Assembly (NCBI RefSeq): GCF_016464705.1
Contig: NZ_JAEHOB010000002.1
Span: 124,001 to 188,000, forward strand
Direction: 5' to 3'
Source of the DNA: Qaidamihabitans albus
Lineage (GTDB): Bacteria; Actinomycetota; Actinomycetes; Mycobacteriales; Pseudonocardiaceae
DNA: 64,000 nucleotides
Position 1 is the first letter of the stretch. The number at the start of each line of letters is the position of its first letter. Made by a program: the position numbers and the translations under genes. The notes beneath the pieces are model-generated. The model saw nothing but the letters and a program-made list of their open reading frames with translations, was not told the origin of the DNA and searched no databases. Of the stretch, positions 45,522 to 54,875 are shown piece after piece.

Positions 45522-47339
45522 TCACGCCTGGCCGGTGAACTCCCAGTGCCACGGCTCCTCGCGGCCCTGCCCCTGCCGCGCCCAGCCCGGGTTCACCCAG
45601 CCGAACCTGGGGGCGTTGGCCGCGAGCCAGCCGTACTCCGGCGTGCCGAAGGACTGCACCCCACCGCACATGTCGAGGGCCAGACCCCAGCCGTGGTTGC
45701 TGGTGCCCGGCACGGCGGCCAGCGCCGGTTTCCGGCGGTACAGATCGACCTGCGCGTCGAACGGGCGGTAGGAGTCGGTGACGCACAGCGGCCTGCCGAA
45801 GGAGTCCGCGAACGCCTGCGAGAGCGCCCCGAACATCTGCGCGGCGTCACAGCGCAGGACATGCGAGCCGACACCGATCGGGCACAGTGCCGCGGTGGGG
45901 ATCAGACCGTTCGGGTAGCCACCCCACGCACCGGCCGCCTGCCCGGCACCGGCCGCGTTCCCGGCACCGGATCGCCGCGGCACCTCGACGCCGCCGCACC
46001 GCCACGTCAACTCGCCGTCCGCACGCCGCGGAACGTCCGCGACGTCCCCGGCGGGGCGCGGGCCGAGGGCCGGGCGTACGACACCGAGCACGCTCTCGCC
46101 CGCGGGCATGTCGGCCACCACGACACCGGCGAGGCGGGCATCCGCGGCCAGCATGCTGCGGTCGTCCAGCACGATGCCGACCGACTGCACGCCGTACTTC
46201 GCAGGACCGACGAACACCAGGTCACCTGGCTGGGCGTCGGCGGAGGGGACCGGCCTGCCGGTGGCCAGCTGCCGGGCGGCGGTCGCGGGCAGGTCGAGAC
46301 CGGCCCCGCCGAACACCGACCGCACCAGGCCGTCACAGGAGTAGGCCACGGGACCCGTGCCGCCGCCGTGCGGGACGTACGGACTGCCGAGCGCCTCCAC
46401 CGCCGCCGACACCGCGTCGATCGTCTCCGCGGGCAGCACGAGCAGCCGCTCGCCGTCCACCGTCGCCTGCGCCACGCCGGCCTGGTCGCCACCGTCGGCG
46501 CCGGGCAGCGGCGCGAGCCCGGCGGGCAACCGCTCCGGGTCCCGCAACGCCGCCGCGGGCGGTGGCGTGATCCCGGCCGCGGCCAGCCTGCCGGTGTAGT
46601 CGTCCCAGTTGGCGGCGGTGGTGGCGTTGCGGTCGCGCTGCGCCCGCTGTTGCGCGACCACGGCGGCGTTCGCGGCCTCGATCGGGTCGCGCAACTCGGC
46701 GGAGACGGCGTCGGCCCGGTTGGTGGCGTCCTCGCTGAACCGGTCGAGCCGCGCCTTTTGCTCGGTGGCCGCCCGCTCGACCTCCCCGGCGGTGCGCTCC
46801 GCCGCTCGCGCGTCCCGCTGCCGCCGCAGGGCGCCGGTAAGCCGCTCGTCCTGCGCCGCCCGCAACCGGTTGATCATCGAGGTTCCGTCGAGCAGGTCCT
46901 TCGAGCTGGCCGCGGTCACCAGCAACTGGAACTCGTCCGGCCGGCCCATCGCGGTGAACACCGACCGGGAGAACTCGTCGACCTCCTCCTGCTGCGCCGC
47001 CACGGCGGCGTCCGCGGCCCGCCGCTCCGCCCTGGCGCGTTCCAGGTCCGCGGTCGCCGCGGCGAGCGCACCCTGTGCCGTCTCGATCCTGGCGCTCAGC
47101 TCACCGAGCTCGCGCTGCACCTGCCCGGCCGTGCGCTGCAGCGCCGCGACCGCGGGGTCGGCGAACGCCTCACCCGGCCGCGGATCGGGCACGACGGCGC
47201 CTGGCGCGACACCCGCCTCGACCCGGAGGTCACCCGGGTCAGCGGGAACAGTCGGCGGGGTGTCCTGAGCCCGCGCGGCCGGCGCCACGAGAAGGGAACC
47301 CGCCAGCAACATCGGCGCCAGCACACCGGCGATCCGCAT
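45522..47339 (-). CDS. secreted coiled-coil protein with degenerate NlpC/P60 and intact M15 (VanY-type) domains
   Basis: This 605-residue secreted protein has a signal peptide (LAPMLLAGSLLVAPAARAQ), a coiled-coil region (about 60-270), an NlpC/P60-like domain (about 310-420) and a D-alanyl-D-alanine carboxypeptidase domain of family M15 (about 480-605). The NlpC/P60 part keeps the cysteine (AYSCDGLVRSVFGG), but its histidines are replaced: the HVGIYIG position reads SVGIVLD and the second one reads MLAADARLAG. The M15 part is intact: SYRPFDAQVDLYRRKP, TSNHGWGLALDMCGG and EPWHWEF. Start ATG 47339 has GGAGGT four bases upstream. It is likely a peptidoglycan-binding scaffold with carboxypeptidase activity. 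Confidence 0.85.
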   Translation of the reverse strand: MRIAGVLAPMLLAGSLLVAPAARAQDTPPTVPADPGDLRVEAGVAPGAVVPDPRPGEAFADPAVAALQRTAGQVQRELGELSARIETAQGALAAATADLERARAERRAADAAVAAQQEEVDEFSRSVFTAMGRPDEFQLLVTAASSKDLLDGTSMINRLRAAQDERLTGALRRQRDARAAERTAGEVERAATEQKARLDRFSEDATNRADAVSAELRDPIEAANAAVVAQQRAQRDRNATTAANWDDYTGRLAAAGITPPPAAALRDPERLPAGLAPLPGADGGDQAGVAQATVDGERLLVLPAETIDAVSAAVEALGSPYVPHGGGTGPVAYSCDGLVRSVFGGAGLDLPATAARQLATGRPVPSADAQPGDLVFVGPAKYGVQSVGIVLDDRSMLAADARLAGVVVADMPAGESVLGVVRPALGPRPAGDVADVPRRADGELTWRCGGVEVPRRSGAGNAAGAGQAAGAWGGYPNGLIPTAALCPIGVGSHVLRCDAAQMFGALSQAFADSFGRPLCVTDSYRPFDAQVDLYRRKPALAAVPGTSNHGWGLALDMCGGVQSFGTPEYGWLAANAPRFGWVNPGWARQGQGREEPWHWEFTGQA

Positions 47340-47415
47340 CCGCACCTCCACGCTGGCCGACTCGTCGGTAACAACGACGGACCGGCCCGTTCGTGACGCA
47401 CCGAACGGGTGACCT

Positions 47416-47461
47416 CTCGTGAGTGCGCACGCGAGTTAGAACACTGTTACGCACTCACGAC
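47416..47461. repeat. 46-bp hairpin repeat, copy 5 (loop TAGA), degraded right arm
   Basis: The left arm is identical to that of copy 2, but the right arm carries several changes (ACACTGTTAC in the centre, final C instead of G). Only the outer part pairs well. It lies 34 bp beyond the stop of the NYN-domain gene on the minus strand, and upstream of the peptidase gene. Confidence 0.75.
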
Positions 47462-47494
47462 CTGGTTCGTTCCGGCAGGGTCGGGGACAGGCTG

Positions 47495-48871
47495 TCAGAC
47501 CCGGCCGAGCCGGGTGAGCAGCACAGCGGAGGCCACGGCGTGTGCGCCCGCGGCGAGCACCGAATCGGCGACGGCCCGGTCCGAGGTGGCGACGACGACG
47601 GCCCGGCCACCGGGTTCGGCGGCGACGAGCGATCTGATCACGTCGTCGGCCTGCACTCCCGGATCCGAGAACAGCACCCGGACGCCACGGGGCGCCGCCG
47701 CGGGCACGGAGGTCACCGCGGCCCCGTCGAACACCACCGTGACCTCGGCGCCGGTGCGCGCACCCAGCGCCGAGAGCTGCCCGACGAGGCGCTCGCGCTG
47801 GTCGGCGAGCGTCAGCTCGGGGTAACCGGTCTTGCTGACGTTGTAGCCGTCGACGACGAGATGCGTGCCGGGCAAGGTGAGCAGCCGGTCGAGCGCCGCG
47901 GCGTCGGGCACCCGGCCGCCCCCCGCCGCGCCCGTGCTCGCCCCGCGCACGGTGTCGGCGGGCCGGCGCCGCGTCTGGGCGGCGCTGCCGACGGACAGCT
48001 CGCGCCGCAGCCCGTCGACCGCGCCGCCCAGCGTGTCGAGCAGCAGGGCGAGCCGGACCTCGTCGGCCTCACGCGCCTCCCGCGCCGACTGCCGGGCGAT
48101 CGCGGCGTCGGCCGCCGCCCGCTCGGCCCGTGCGCGCTCGGCCGCGGCCCGCTGGCGTTCACGGTCGAGCTGGGCGGTGACCGACTCCAGCTCCGCACCC
48201 TTCTCGGCACCCGCACGGTCCGCCTCGGCCCTTGCCCGCTCGGCCTCGTCCCTCGCCTGGCGCAGCACGACGCCCTGCTCGCGCAGCCTGCCGCGCAGCC
48301 GGTCGAGCTCCGCCTCACGTTCCCCGCGGGCCCGTTCGGCCGCGCCGCGCGCCTCGTCCAGTTCCTCCCGCAACCGGGCGACCTCGTTCTCCAGCCGCCG
48401 CGCCCTCGCCACCGCCGCGTCCCGCTCCGCCCGCAACACGGTCTCCTCGGCCGCCTTGGCGACCAGCCGCACCCGCGTGGAGGCACTCGACTCGCCCAGC
48501 AGCACGGCCGCGGCCGCGGCGGCGACGGAGTCGGGCGCGTTCGGGTCCAGCGCATCCTGGCGGTGCTCCCGCAGCCATTCGAGCACCGCCGTGCGGAAGC
48601 GGGCAGAGTCCCGCAGGCCGGTGAGCAGCGCCCCGGCGCCGAGCCGGGCTCGTTTGGCAGGCGCGAACCGCGCCACGGGTCGTAGCTGGCGCGGTACGTC
48701 GTCCGGGGATAGCTTGCCGAGCGCCGAAGCCGCCAGCTCGGCGACGCGCTCCCGCACCGGCTCGGGCAGGGCGAGCCAGTCGAACGGCTCGCCGGTGTCC
48801 CCGGGCTCGCCTCCTGCGCCCGGCCCGGACGGCTCGTCCTCGGGCCGGTCCGGGTGCGCGGACGGCAACAT
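47495..48871 (-). CDS. NYN-domain (YacP-like) putative ribonuclease with coiled coil
   Basis: This 458-residue protein has an N-terminal helical region (residues 20-150, LPEPVRERVAELAASALGKL), a long coiled coil (about 150-300, rich in Arg/Glu/Ala) and a C-terminal NYN (PIN-like) nuclease domain: THLVVDGYNVSKTGYPELTL, VTVVFDGAAV, SDPGVQADDVIRSLVAAE, and VVVATSDRAVADSVLAAG. These supply the acidic metal-binding residues. YacP-type NYN proteins process RNA; the domain is widespread in actinobacteria with N-terminal extensions of this kind. The start is ATG 48871. Neighbours are cell-wall hydrolases and an endonuclease-like protein, with no clear link. RNA target unknown. Confidence 0.85.
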   Translation of the reverse strand: MLPSAHPDRPEDEPSGPGAGGEPGDTGEPFDWLALPEPVRERVAELAASALGKLSPDDVPRQLRPVARFAPAKRARLGAGALLTGLRDSARFRTAVLEWLREHRQDALDPNAPDSVAAAAAAVLLGESSASTRVRLVAKAAEETVLRAERDAAVARARRLENEVARLREELDEARGAAERARGEREAELDRLRGRLREQGVVLRQARDEAERARAEADRAGAEKGAELESVTAQLDRERQRAAAERARAERAAADAAIARQSAREAREADEVRLALLLDTLGGAVDGLRRELSVGSAAQTRRRPADTVRGASTGAAGGGRVPDAAALDRLLTLPGTHLVVDGYNVSKTGYPELTLADQRERLVGQLSALGARTGAEVTVVFDGAAVTSVPAAAPRGVRVLFSDPGVQADDVIRSLVAAEPGGRAVVVATSDRAVADSVLAAGAHAVASAVLLTRLGRV

Positions 48872-48939
48872 CCGTCAAGCTTAGGTTCCACTGGGTGAAC
48901 GCGCGCCCCGCGGGCGGCGAAGACCGCCTTCCGGTGCCG

Positions 48940-49779
48940 TCAGCGGCCGCCGCGCACCAGCAGGCGGCTGACGAGCGGCAGGTGGTCGGAGGCCACCGGA
49001 TCGGTCCGGAGGACCCGGCTCCACAGTGGCCGCACCGACGAGCCGGTGAACACGTAGTCGATCCGGCGGTCCGGGTCCTCGGCCGGGTACGTGGCTCCGC
49101 CGCTCCCGTCATCCTGGCCGGACACCGGCCAGGCGTCGGTGAGCTCCGCGCCGATCGTCCTGATCTCGGGCGCGCCGGGGATCGCGTTCAGGTCGCCGAG
49201 CAGCACGGCTGTGCCGGTGCCGCCGACGAGGTCCACGATCTCCCGCGCCTGCTCGGCACGGTCGAGCGCCGAGCTCGCGGCCAGGTGGGTGTCGTAGACG
49301 TGCACGGGCACGCCGTGCACGTTGAGCTCCGCGTGCAGCAGGCCACGCTGTTCCTGGTCCGGCGAGCGGAACAGGTACGTGTTCCGGGACTCGACTATCG
49401 GGTGCCGCGAGAGGATCGCGGTGCCGTACTGGATCCGCGGCCTGCCAGGAGCGGGCGGGTCGCGATCGATGTTGGCCCCGAACACCACGTGGAATCCCAG
49501 CCGCCGCGCCAGCTCGGTCGCCTGGTCGGCCCAGTCGCTGCGCCCGGAGAAGTGCCGGTCGACCTCCTGCAGGCCGACCACGTCGGCGCGGGAGGCCCGG
49601 ATCACCCGCGCGATCCGGCCGAGATCCAGCACGCCGTCGGTACCCGCGGCGTGATGGATGTTGTACGACAGCGCGGTCAGCACCCGGTGCGTGGCCGCCC
49701 CCGCCGGCGCGGCGGTGATGGCGAGCGCGCACACCACCGCGAGTACGAGCGCCAACACCCGGCGCGACATCCGCGACAT
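48940..49779 (-). CDS. secreted endonuclease/exonuclease/phosphatase-family protein
   Basis: This 279-residue protein has a signal peptide (VLALVLAVVCALAITAAPAG) and an EEP domain with SYNIHHAAG, VGLQEVDRHF (catalytic Glu), VYDTHLAASS, VLLGDLNAIPG (Asp-x-Asn) and ASDHLPLVSRL (catalytic His). The fold covers sphingomyelinases, nucleases and phosphatases; secreted actinobacterial relatives are usually annotated as metal-dependent hydrolases. ATG 49779 is chosen because GGAGG lies about 7 bp upstream and the signal peptide then begins properly. It is divergent from the DnaQ-UvrC fusion gene, with about 125 bp between them. The substrate may be DNA, phosphoinositide or a phospholipid; sequence alone does not decide. 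Confidence 0.85.
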   Translation of the reverse strand: MSRMSRRVLALVLAVVCALAITAAPAGAATHRVLTALSYNIHHAAGTDGVLDLGRIARVIRASRADVVGLQEVDRHFSGRSDWADQATELARRLGFHVVFGANIDRDPPAPGRPRIQYGTAILSRHPIVESRNTYLFRSPDQEQRGLLHAELNVHGVPVHVYDTHLAASSALDRAEQAREIVDLVGGTGTAVLLGDLNAIPGAPEIRTIGAELTDAWPVSGQDDGSGGATYPAEDPDRRIDYVFTGSSVRPLWSRVLRTDPVASDHLPLVSRLLVRGGR

Positions 49780-49904
49780 GACCAGCCTCCGACCTCGGTC
49801 CGTGTACGTGTCCCGGCGATCATCGCGGCAGGAAGCACCGCGCGGGCGACGCACCGGTGAACCGCGGGCGAAGATTGTCGGTGGGCCTACCTAGGGTGCC
49901 GATC

Positions 49905-51608
49905 ATGACTTCGGCGTCGCAGCTCGCCTTCGACGAACTGGGCACTCCCTTACGTGACACCACTTTCGTGATCGTGGACCTGGAAACCACCGGCGGCGGG
50001 CCCGGCACGGACGGCATCACCGAGATCGGCGCGGTGAAGGTGCGCGGAGGCGAGATACTCGGCGAGTTCGGCACGCTGGTCGACCCCGGAGCGCCGATCC
50101 CGCCGCAGATCGTGGAGCTCACCGGGATCACCACGGCGATGGTCTCCTCGGCACCGCCCGTGGAGCGGGTGCTGCCCGCGTTCCTGGAGTTCGCCTCCGG
50201 CGCCGTGCTCGTCGCGCACAACGCCGGCTTCGACACCGGCCACCTGCGCGCGGCGTGCCGGGCGCACGGCTACGCCTGGCCACGCACGGCCGTCGTGTGC
50301 ACGCTGCGACTCGCGCGCCGGGTACTGACGCGGCAGGACACACCGAGCTTCAAGCTCTCCGCGCTCGCGGCGCTGTTCGGGGCTCGGACGGCGCCGACCC
50401 ACCGCGCGCTGGACGATGCGCGGGCGACGGTGGACGTGCTGCACGCCCTGCTGGAGCGGGTCGGTTCGGTGGGCGTGCACTCGCTCGAGGAACTGCTGGA
50501 CTACCTCCCCGACGTGACACCGGAACAGCGGCGCAAACGCGGCATGGTGGCGCACCTGCCGGAACGTCCGGGCGTCTACCTGTTCCGCGGCCCGCGCGAG
50601 GAGGTGCTCTACGTGGGCACGGCACGCAACCTGCGGCGGCGGGCGCGCCAGTACTTCACCAGCTCGGAGAACCGGGGCCGGATGCGGGAGATGGTGGCGC
50701 TCGCGGACCGCGTGGACGGCATCGAGTGCGCCCACCCGCTCGAGGCCGAGGTTCGGGAGCTGCGCCTGCTCGCCGCGCACCGGCCCACCTACAACCGCCG
50801 TTCCAAGAACCCGCGCAAGCAGTGGTGGGTGGTGCTCACCGATGAGGCGTTTCCCCGGCTGTCCGTGGTGCGCGTGCCGAGGGACGGCGCGCTGGGGCCG
50901 TTCCGGTCGCAGGCGGCGGCGAAGCTGGCCGCCGACACGCTGTCCGGCGCCACGGGGTTGCGCACCTGCACCCAGCGGATCCCGGCCTCCGGTGCCGACG
51001 GCACGCCGTGCGTCCTCGCGGAGCTGGGACGCTGCGGGGCGCCGTGTGCGGGCAGGCAGGCCGTGGCCGAGTACTCACCCGCCGTGCGGCAGGTCGCCGG
51101 GCTGGTCGCAGGCCACGACGACTCGGCCCTGCGGGCAGCGCGGCGCCATCTGGACGAGCTGGCGCTGGCGCAGCATTTCGAGCAGGCCGCGCGGCGGCGC
51201 GACGAGCTGGCGGTGCTGGTGCGGGCGGTCGACCGGGGACACCGGATGTCCGCGCTGGCCGCGATTCCGGAGCTGGTGGCGGCGGCACCGGACGGTTCGG
51301 GGGGATGGGAGTTCGCCGTCACCAGGCACGGCAGGCTCGCCTCGGCCGGGGTGGCCCGTCGTGGCGTGCCACCGATGCCGGTGGTCGAGGCGCTGGTGGC
51401 GTCGGCCGAGACGGTCGCGCCGGGCACCGGGCCGCTGTACGGCGCGAACGCCGAGGAGGTCGGCGTGCTGCTGCGCTGGCTGGTGCGGCCCGGCGTGCGC
51501 CTGGTCCGCACCGCGGTGCCCTGGGCTGAGCCCGCGCGCGGGGCGGGCGGCTGGCGCCCGTGGCTCGACCGGGCCGCGACGGCGACGGCGCTGGAGAACC
51601 TGAGCTGA
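49905..51608 (+). CDS. DEDDh exonuclease fused to a UvrC-type GIY-YIG nuclease
   Basis: This 567-residue fusion has an N-terminal DnaQ-like DEDDh 3'-5' exonuclease (about 15-185; FVIVDLETTGGGPGTDGITE with the Asp-Glu pair, LVAHNAGFDTGHL and HRALDDARATVDV). A UvrC-like GIY-YIG domain follows (about 210-300, ERPGVYLFRGPREEVLYVGT) and then UvrC-like C-terminal segments (CTQRIPASGADGTPCVLAEL and CGAPCAG) and a coiled helix. It matches the mycobacterial Rv2191-type protein. The combination suggests a structure-specific nuclease in DNA repair or replication, distinct from UvrC itself. It lacks UvrC's helix-hairpin-helix part. The start ATG 49905 gives MTSASQLAFDELG. Confidence 0.9.
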   Translation: MTSASQLAFDELGTPLRDTTFVIVDLETTGGGPGTDGITEIGAVKVRGGEILGEFGTLVDPGAPIPPQIVELTGITTAMVSSAPPVERVLPAFLEFASGAVLVAHNAGFDTGHLRAACRAHGYAWPRTAVVCTLRLARRVLTRQDTPSFKLSALAALFGARTAPTHRALDDARATVDVLHALLERVGSVGVHSLEELLDYLPDVTPEQRRKRGMVAHLPERPGVYLFRGPREEVLYVGTARNLRRRARQYFTSSENRGRMREMVALADRVDGIECAHPLEAEVRELRLLAAHRPTYNRRSKNPRKQWWVVLTDEAFPRLSVVRVPRDGALGPFRSQAAAKLAADTLSGATGLRTCTQRIPASGADGTPCVLAELGRCGAPCAGRQAVAEYSPAVRQVAGLVAGHDDSALRAARRHLDELALAQHFEQAARRRDELAVLVRAVDRGHRMSALAAIPELVAAAPDGSGGWEFAVTRHGRLASAGVARRGVPPMPVVEALVASAETVAPGTGPLYGANAEEVGVLLRWLVRPGVRLVRTAVPWAEPARGAGGWRPWLDRAATATALENLS

Positions 51609-51688
51609 GTGAGCGCGGCGGCGGAACGCGACCGGGGCCCGGGATACGATCGCCGGGCCACACAGAACTCTTCCGAGGAGGCCACCCG

Positions 51689-51973
51689 GTGATCACCGCG
51701 ATCGTGCTGATTCACGCCGCTGCGGACACCATCCCCGAGACCGCACAGGCGATCGCGGACATCGAAGGAGTGTCCGAGGTGTACTCGTGCGCCGGAGACG
51801 TCGACCTCATCGCGATCATCCGGGTCTCCGCTCACGAGGAGCTGGCGGACCTGATCCCGGGCAGGATCGGCAGGGTGCCCGGCGTTCTCGACACCGACAC
51901 CCACATCGCGTTCCGTTCCTACTCCAGCGCCGACACCGAGACGGCCTTCGCCATCGGCGTCGACGGCGACTGA
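51689..51973 (+). CDS. stand-alone Lrp/AsnC ligand-binding (RAM) domain protein
   Basis: This 94-residue protein corresponds only to the ligand-binding domain of Lrp/AsnC regulators (VITAIVLIHAAADTIPETAQ; YSCAGDVDLIAIIRVSAHEE; TDTHIAFRSYS). It has no DNA-binding domain. Such small proteins form oligomers that bind amino acids; some act as modulators of full-length Lrp proteins. A GTG start at 51689 follows GAGGAGG. The gene stands between the DnaQ-UvrC fusion and the qcr operon, which converges with it; a strong inverted repeat separates them. A similar small gene occurs in this neighbourhood in other actinobacteria. Ligand unknown. Confidence 0.85.
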   Translation: MITAIVLIHAAADTIPETAQAIADIEGVSEVYSCAGDVDLIAIIRVSAHEELADLIPGRIGRVPGVLDTDTHIAFRSYSSADTETAFAIGVDGD

Positions 51974-51999
51974 GCACGGGCGCCACAGCGCCCGACGCG

Positions 52000-52037
52000 G
52001 AGCGGGCGCCGTCACCCCGGGGTGACGGCGCCCGCTC
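52000..52037. terminator. bidirectional terminator between the Lrp-type gene and qcrB
   Basis: A perfect 38-bp inverted repeat (arms GAGCGGGCGCCGTCACCCC and its complement, no loop bases between) lies between the convergent genes, 26 bp after the Lrp-type stop and 15 bp from the qcrB stop. It should stop transcription in both directions. Confidence 0.85.
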
Positions 52038-52052
52038 GGCGGTCGGCGCGAC

Positions 52053-53720
52053 TCAGGTCTCGCGAGTGGGACCCGCGGCGGCCTCCTCCGGCTGCGGGGC
52101 CTCCAGCTCGCCGCCCGAGTAGTCCGGCTGGTCGGCACCGGCACGCTCCAGCGCGGCGGTCTCCTCCGCCGGGTCCGGCGAGATGAGCGAACCGGGTACG
52201 GGCTTGCCCGCGGAGCCCAGCTTGTTCATCTTCTTCGGCACCGGAGCGCCCTGGTACTCCAGCGCCACCGGGTGGCCGTGCTCGTCCACCGGGCCCAGCG
52301 GCTGGTGGATCTCGATGAACTCACCGTGCGGGAGCCGCTTGATGATGCCGGTCTCCACCCCGTGCTCCAGCACCTCGCGGTCGGCCCGCTGCAGGCCGAG
52401 GCAGATGCGGTAGGTGATGAAGTACGCCAGTGGCGGCGCCAGCAGCACCAAGATCCTCCCCGCCCACACGGTCGCGTTCAGCGAGATGTCGAACGCGTAG
52501 GCGATGATGTCGTTGAAGCCGGACGCCTCGATGACCATGAAGAACGTCAGGGCCATCACGCCGAGGCTCGTGCGTACCGGCGCGTCCCGCGGCCGCTGCA
52601 GCAGGTTGTGGTGCGCTGTGTCCTTCGACAGCTTGCGCTCGACCATCGGATAGATGATCAGCGCCGTGAACAGCACACCCATCCCGATCGCGCCGGCGAA
52701 GAACACCGGCGGCACCGTGTAGTTGCCCAGATAGAGCTCCCACGCGGGCCAGATCCGCAGGATGCCGTCCGCCCAGGCCAGATACCAGTCCGGTTGCGAG
52801 CCCGCCGACACCATCGACGGGATGTACGGGCCGAGGTTCCACACCGCGTTGATCTGGAACAACCCGGACATCAGGGCGATCACACCGGTGACCAGCGCGA
52901 AGAACGCACCGCCCTTGAGCGCGAACACCGGCATGATCCGGACGCCGACGACGTTGGTCTCCTTGCGCCGCACGCCGGGGAACTGGGTGTGCTTCTGGTA
53001 CCAGACCAGCGCGAGGTGCACGGCGATGAGCGCCAGCATGATGCCCGGAATGATCAGGATGTGCAGGGTGTACATGCGCGGCACGATCAGCGTGCCGGGG
53101 AACTCCCCGCCGAAGAGCGCCCAGTGCGCCCAGGTCCCGATCACCGGCACGGAGAGCGTGATGCCGGACAGCGTGGCCCGGATACCGGTACCGGAGAGCA
53201 GGTCGTCCGGCAGCGAGTAGCCGAAGAAGCCCTCGAACATGCCCAGGATCAGCAGCAGCGCGCCGATGACCCAGTTGGCCTCACGCGGCCTGCGGAACGC
53301 TCCGGTGAAGAAGATCCGGAACATGTGGACCATCATCGCGGCCACGAAGATCAGCGCCGCCCAGTGGTGCACCTGCCGCACGAAGAGCCCGCCACGGACC
53401 TCGAAGGAGATCTCCAGCGTGCTCTCGAACGCCCGCGACATCTCGACGCCGGCGAGGTTCTGGTACGGCCCGGTGTAGACGACCTCCTCCATGGAGGGGT
53501 CGAAGAAGAAGGTCAGGTACACCCCGGACAGGATCAGGATGATGAAGCTGTAGAGCGCGATCTCGCCGAGCAGGAACGACCAGTGCGTGGGGAACACCTT
53601 GTTGAGCTGGTGCCGCATGCCCTTCGCGAGGACGTAGCGCGAGTCGGCGTTCTCCGCGGCCTCGGCGGCCTGCTTCTCCAGCGCGCCGGATCCCCTGGTC
53701 GGCGTCGTAAGTGAACTCAT
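52053..53720 (-). CDS. qcrB: cytochrome bc1 complex, cytochrome b subunit
   Basis: This 555-residue membrane subunit of the actinobacterial menaquinol:cytochrome c reductase carries two b hemes and the quinone sites. Features are the helix with heme ligands [50 protein letters not shown], and the [13 protein letters not shown] segment that replaces the PEWY-type motif of other bc1 complexes. A long C-terminal extension (about 430-555) with an acidic, Pro/Gly-rich tail is typical of actinobacteria. ATG 53720 overlaps the qcrA stop. QcrB is the target of Q203-type inhibitors in mycobacteria. The operon order qcrC-qcrA-qcrB follows ctaE. Confidence 0.96.
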   Translation of the reverse strand: MSSLTTPTRGSGALEKQAAEAAENADSRYVLAKGMRHQLNKVFPTHWSFLLGEIALYSFIILILSGVYLTFFFDPSMEEVVYTGPYQNLAGVEMSRAFESTLEISFEVRGGLFVRQVHHWAALIFVAAMMVHMFRIFFTGAFRRPREANWVIGALLLILGMFEGFFGYSLPDDLLSGTGIRATLSGITLSVPVIGTWAHWALFGGEFPGTLIVPRMYTLHILIIPGIMLALIAVHLALVWYQKHTQFPGVRRKETNVVGVRIMPVFALKGGAFFALVTGVIALMSGLFQINAVWNLGPYIPSMVSAGSQPDWYLAWADGILRIWPAWELYLGNYTVPPVFFAGAIGMGVLFTALIIYPMVERKLSKDTAHHNLLQRPRDAPVRTSLGVMALTFFMVIEASGFNDIIAYAFDISLNATVWAGRILVLLAPPLAYFITYRICLGLQRADREVLEHGVETGIIKRLPHGEFIEIHQPLGPVDEHGHPVALEYQGAPVPKKMNKLGSAGKPVPGSLISPDPAEETAALERAGADQPDYSGGELEAPQPEEAAAGPTRET

Positions 53721-54871
53721 GAGCTGCGCTCCCAGTAACCCGGACCGACCGGCTCGATGAAATCGTGCCGTGCAATCAAGTACCCGTCAGTGTGCACCGT
53801 GATCGGCAGCTGCGCGAGAGCACGGGTGGCCGGCCCGAACACAGGCTTGGCGTACTGCAGTGCGTCGAACTGCGACTGGTGACACGGGCAGAGGATGCGG
53901 TTGGTCCGCTGCTCGTACAGCGAGGTCGGGCATCCGACATGGCTGCAGACCTTCGTGTAGGCGTAGTAGTCGCCGTAGTTGAAGTCCTCCTGGCCCTTGC
54001 GCTTGACCACGCGGTCGGCGTCGCCGGGACGCAGGCGGATCAGCATCACCGGGTTGTCGGCGCGGCGCAGCGCGTGCGAGAGGGCCTCGTGGTCCCCGCG
54101 CTCGGACTCGCGGAACGGGAACACCGTCTCCATGCCGCCCGCGTCCAGGTCCTCGGGCCGCACCAGCGAGACCTCCTCCGGCCGGCCGGTGTTGCGGCGC
54201 AGGTACACCACCTCGCCCGGGAACTGCTTCGTCCAGCCGGTGTGCTTGAGCGACTCCTTGGTGTTGGCCTCGGCCCACGGGTTCTTGATGAACGAGGCCA
54301 GCGGCAGCGCGACCGCGCCGAGCCCGAGCACACCCGCGCTGAGCCCCGCACTGCGCTTGATCAACGAGCGGCGCGCGATGGTGCTGCGGCTGCCCGCGTC
54401 GGAGAGCTGAGCGAGGATCGTCTTGCGATCGACCTCGGCGGAGCCCTTGCCCATGTTGTCGCTGCGCTGCTGGACCGCCAGCTCGTCCGGGATGAACCGC
54501 TTGGTGTAGAGCAGGGCGCCTGCCGCGAGCGCGAGGATCGAGACGCCCATGGTCACGCCGAGCACCGGAGTGTAGAGGCTGTACCAGGAGAAGCCTTCGT
54601 CCCCGACCGACCGCTCGTACTCCCACGGCCACCAGATCAGCGCAGCGACGAAGGCCAGCCCGGCCAGCGCGGAGATGGTGAACGACAGCGCCACCGCACG
54701 CTCGGCGCGCTTCTCCGCCCTGGTTCCCGCGACCGGCCATGGCTGGGGGTAGTTGACGATCTCGACACCGTCGAGGTTCGTGCCCAGCTTGACGAGCTGG
54801 TCCCGGTCCATCGCCTCGAGCTCCGCCTCGCTGGGCGGCGGCGTAGCTCCTGGCTCGTTACCGCTACTCAT
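53717..54871 (-). CDS. qcrA: cytochrome bc1 complex, Rieske iron-sulfur subunit
   Basis: This 384-residue subunit has three N-terminal transmembrane helices (the actinobacterial form; [40 protein letters not shown]) followed by the Rieske domain. The [2Fe-2S] ligands lie in CSHVGCP and CPCHQSQFD. The C-terminus has the [20 protein letters not shown] tail. It moves electrons from menaquinol at QcrB to the hemes of QcrC. ATG 54871 is used ([17 protein letters not shown]); a GTG-type extension upstream would overlap the qcrC end. It begins a few bases after the qcrC stop. Confidence 0.95.
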   Translation of the reverse strand: MSSGNEPGATPPPSEAELEAMDRDQLVKLGTNLDGVEIVNYPQPWPVAGTRAEKRAERAVALSFTISALAGLAFVAALIWWPWEYERSVGDEGFSWYSLYTPVLGVTMGVSILALAAGALLYTKRFIPDELAVQQRSDNMGKGSAEVDRKTILAQLSDAGSRSTIARRSLIKRSAGLSAGVLGLGAVALPLASFIKNPWAEANTKESLKHTGWTKQFPGEVVYLRRNTGRPEEVSLVRPEDLDAGGMETVFPFRESERGDHEALSHALRRADNPVMLIRLRPGDADRVVKRKGQEDFNYGDYYAYTKVCSHVGCPTSLYEQRTNRILCPCHQSQFDALQYAKPVFGPATRALAQLPITVHTDGYLIARHDFIEPVGPGYWERSS

Positions 54872-54875
54872 GTGC

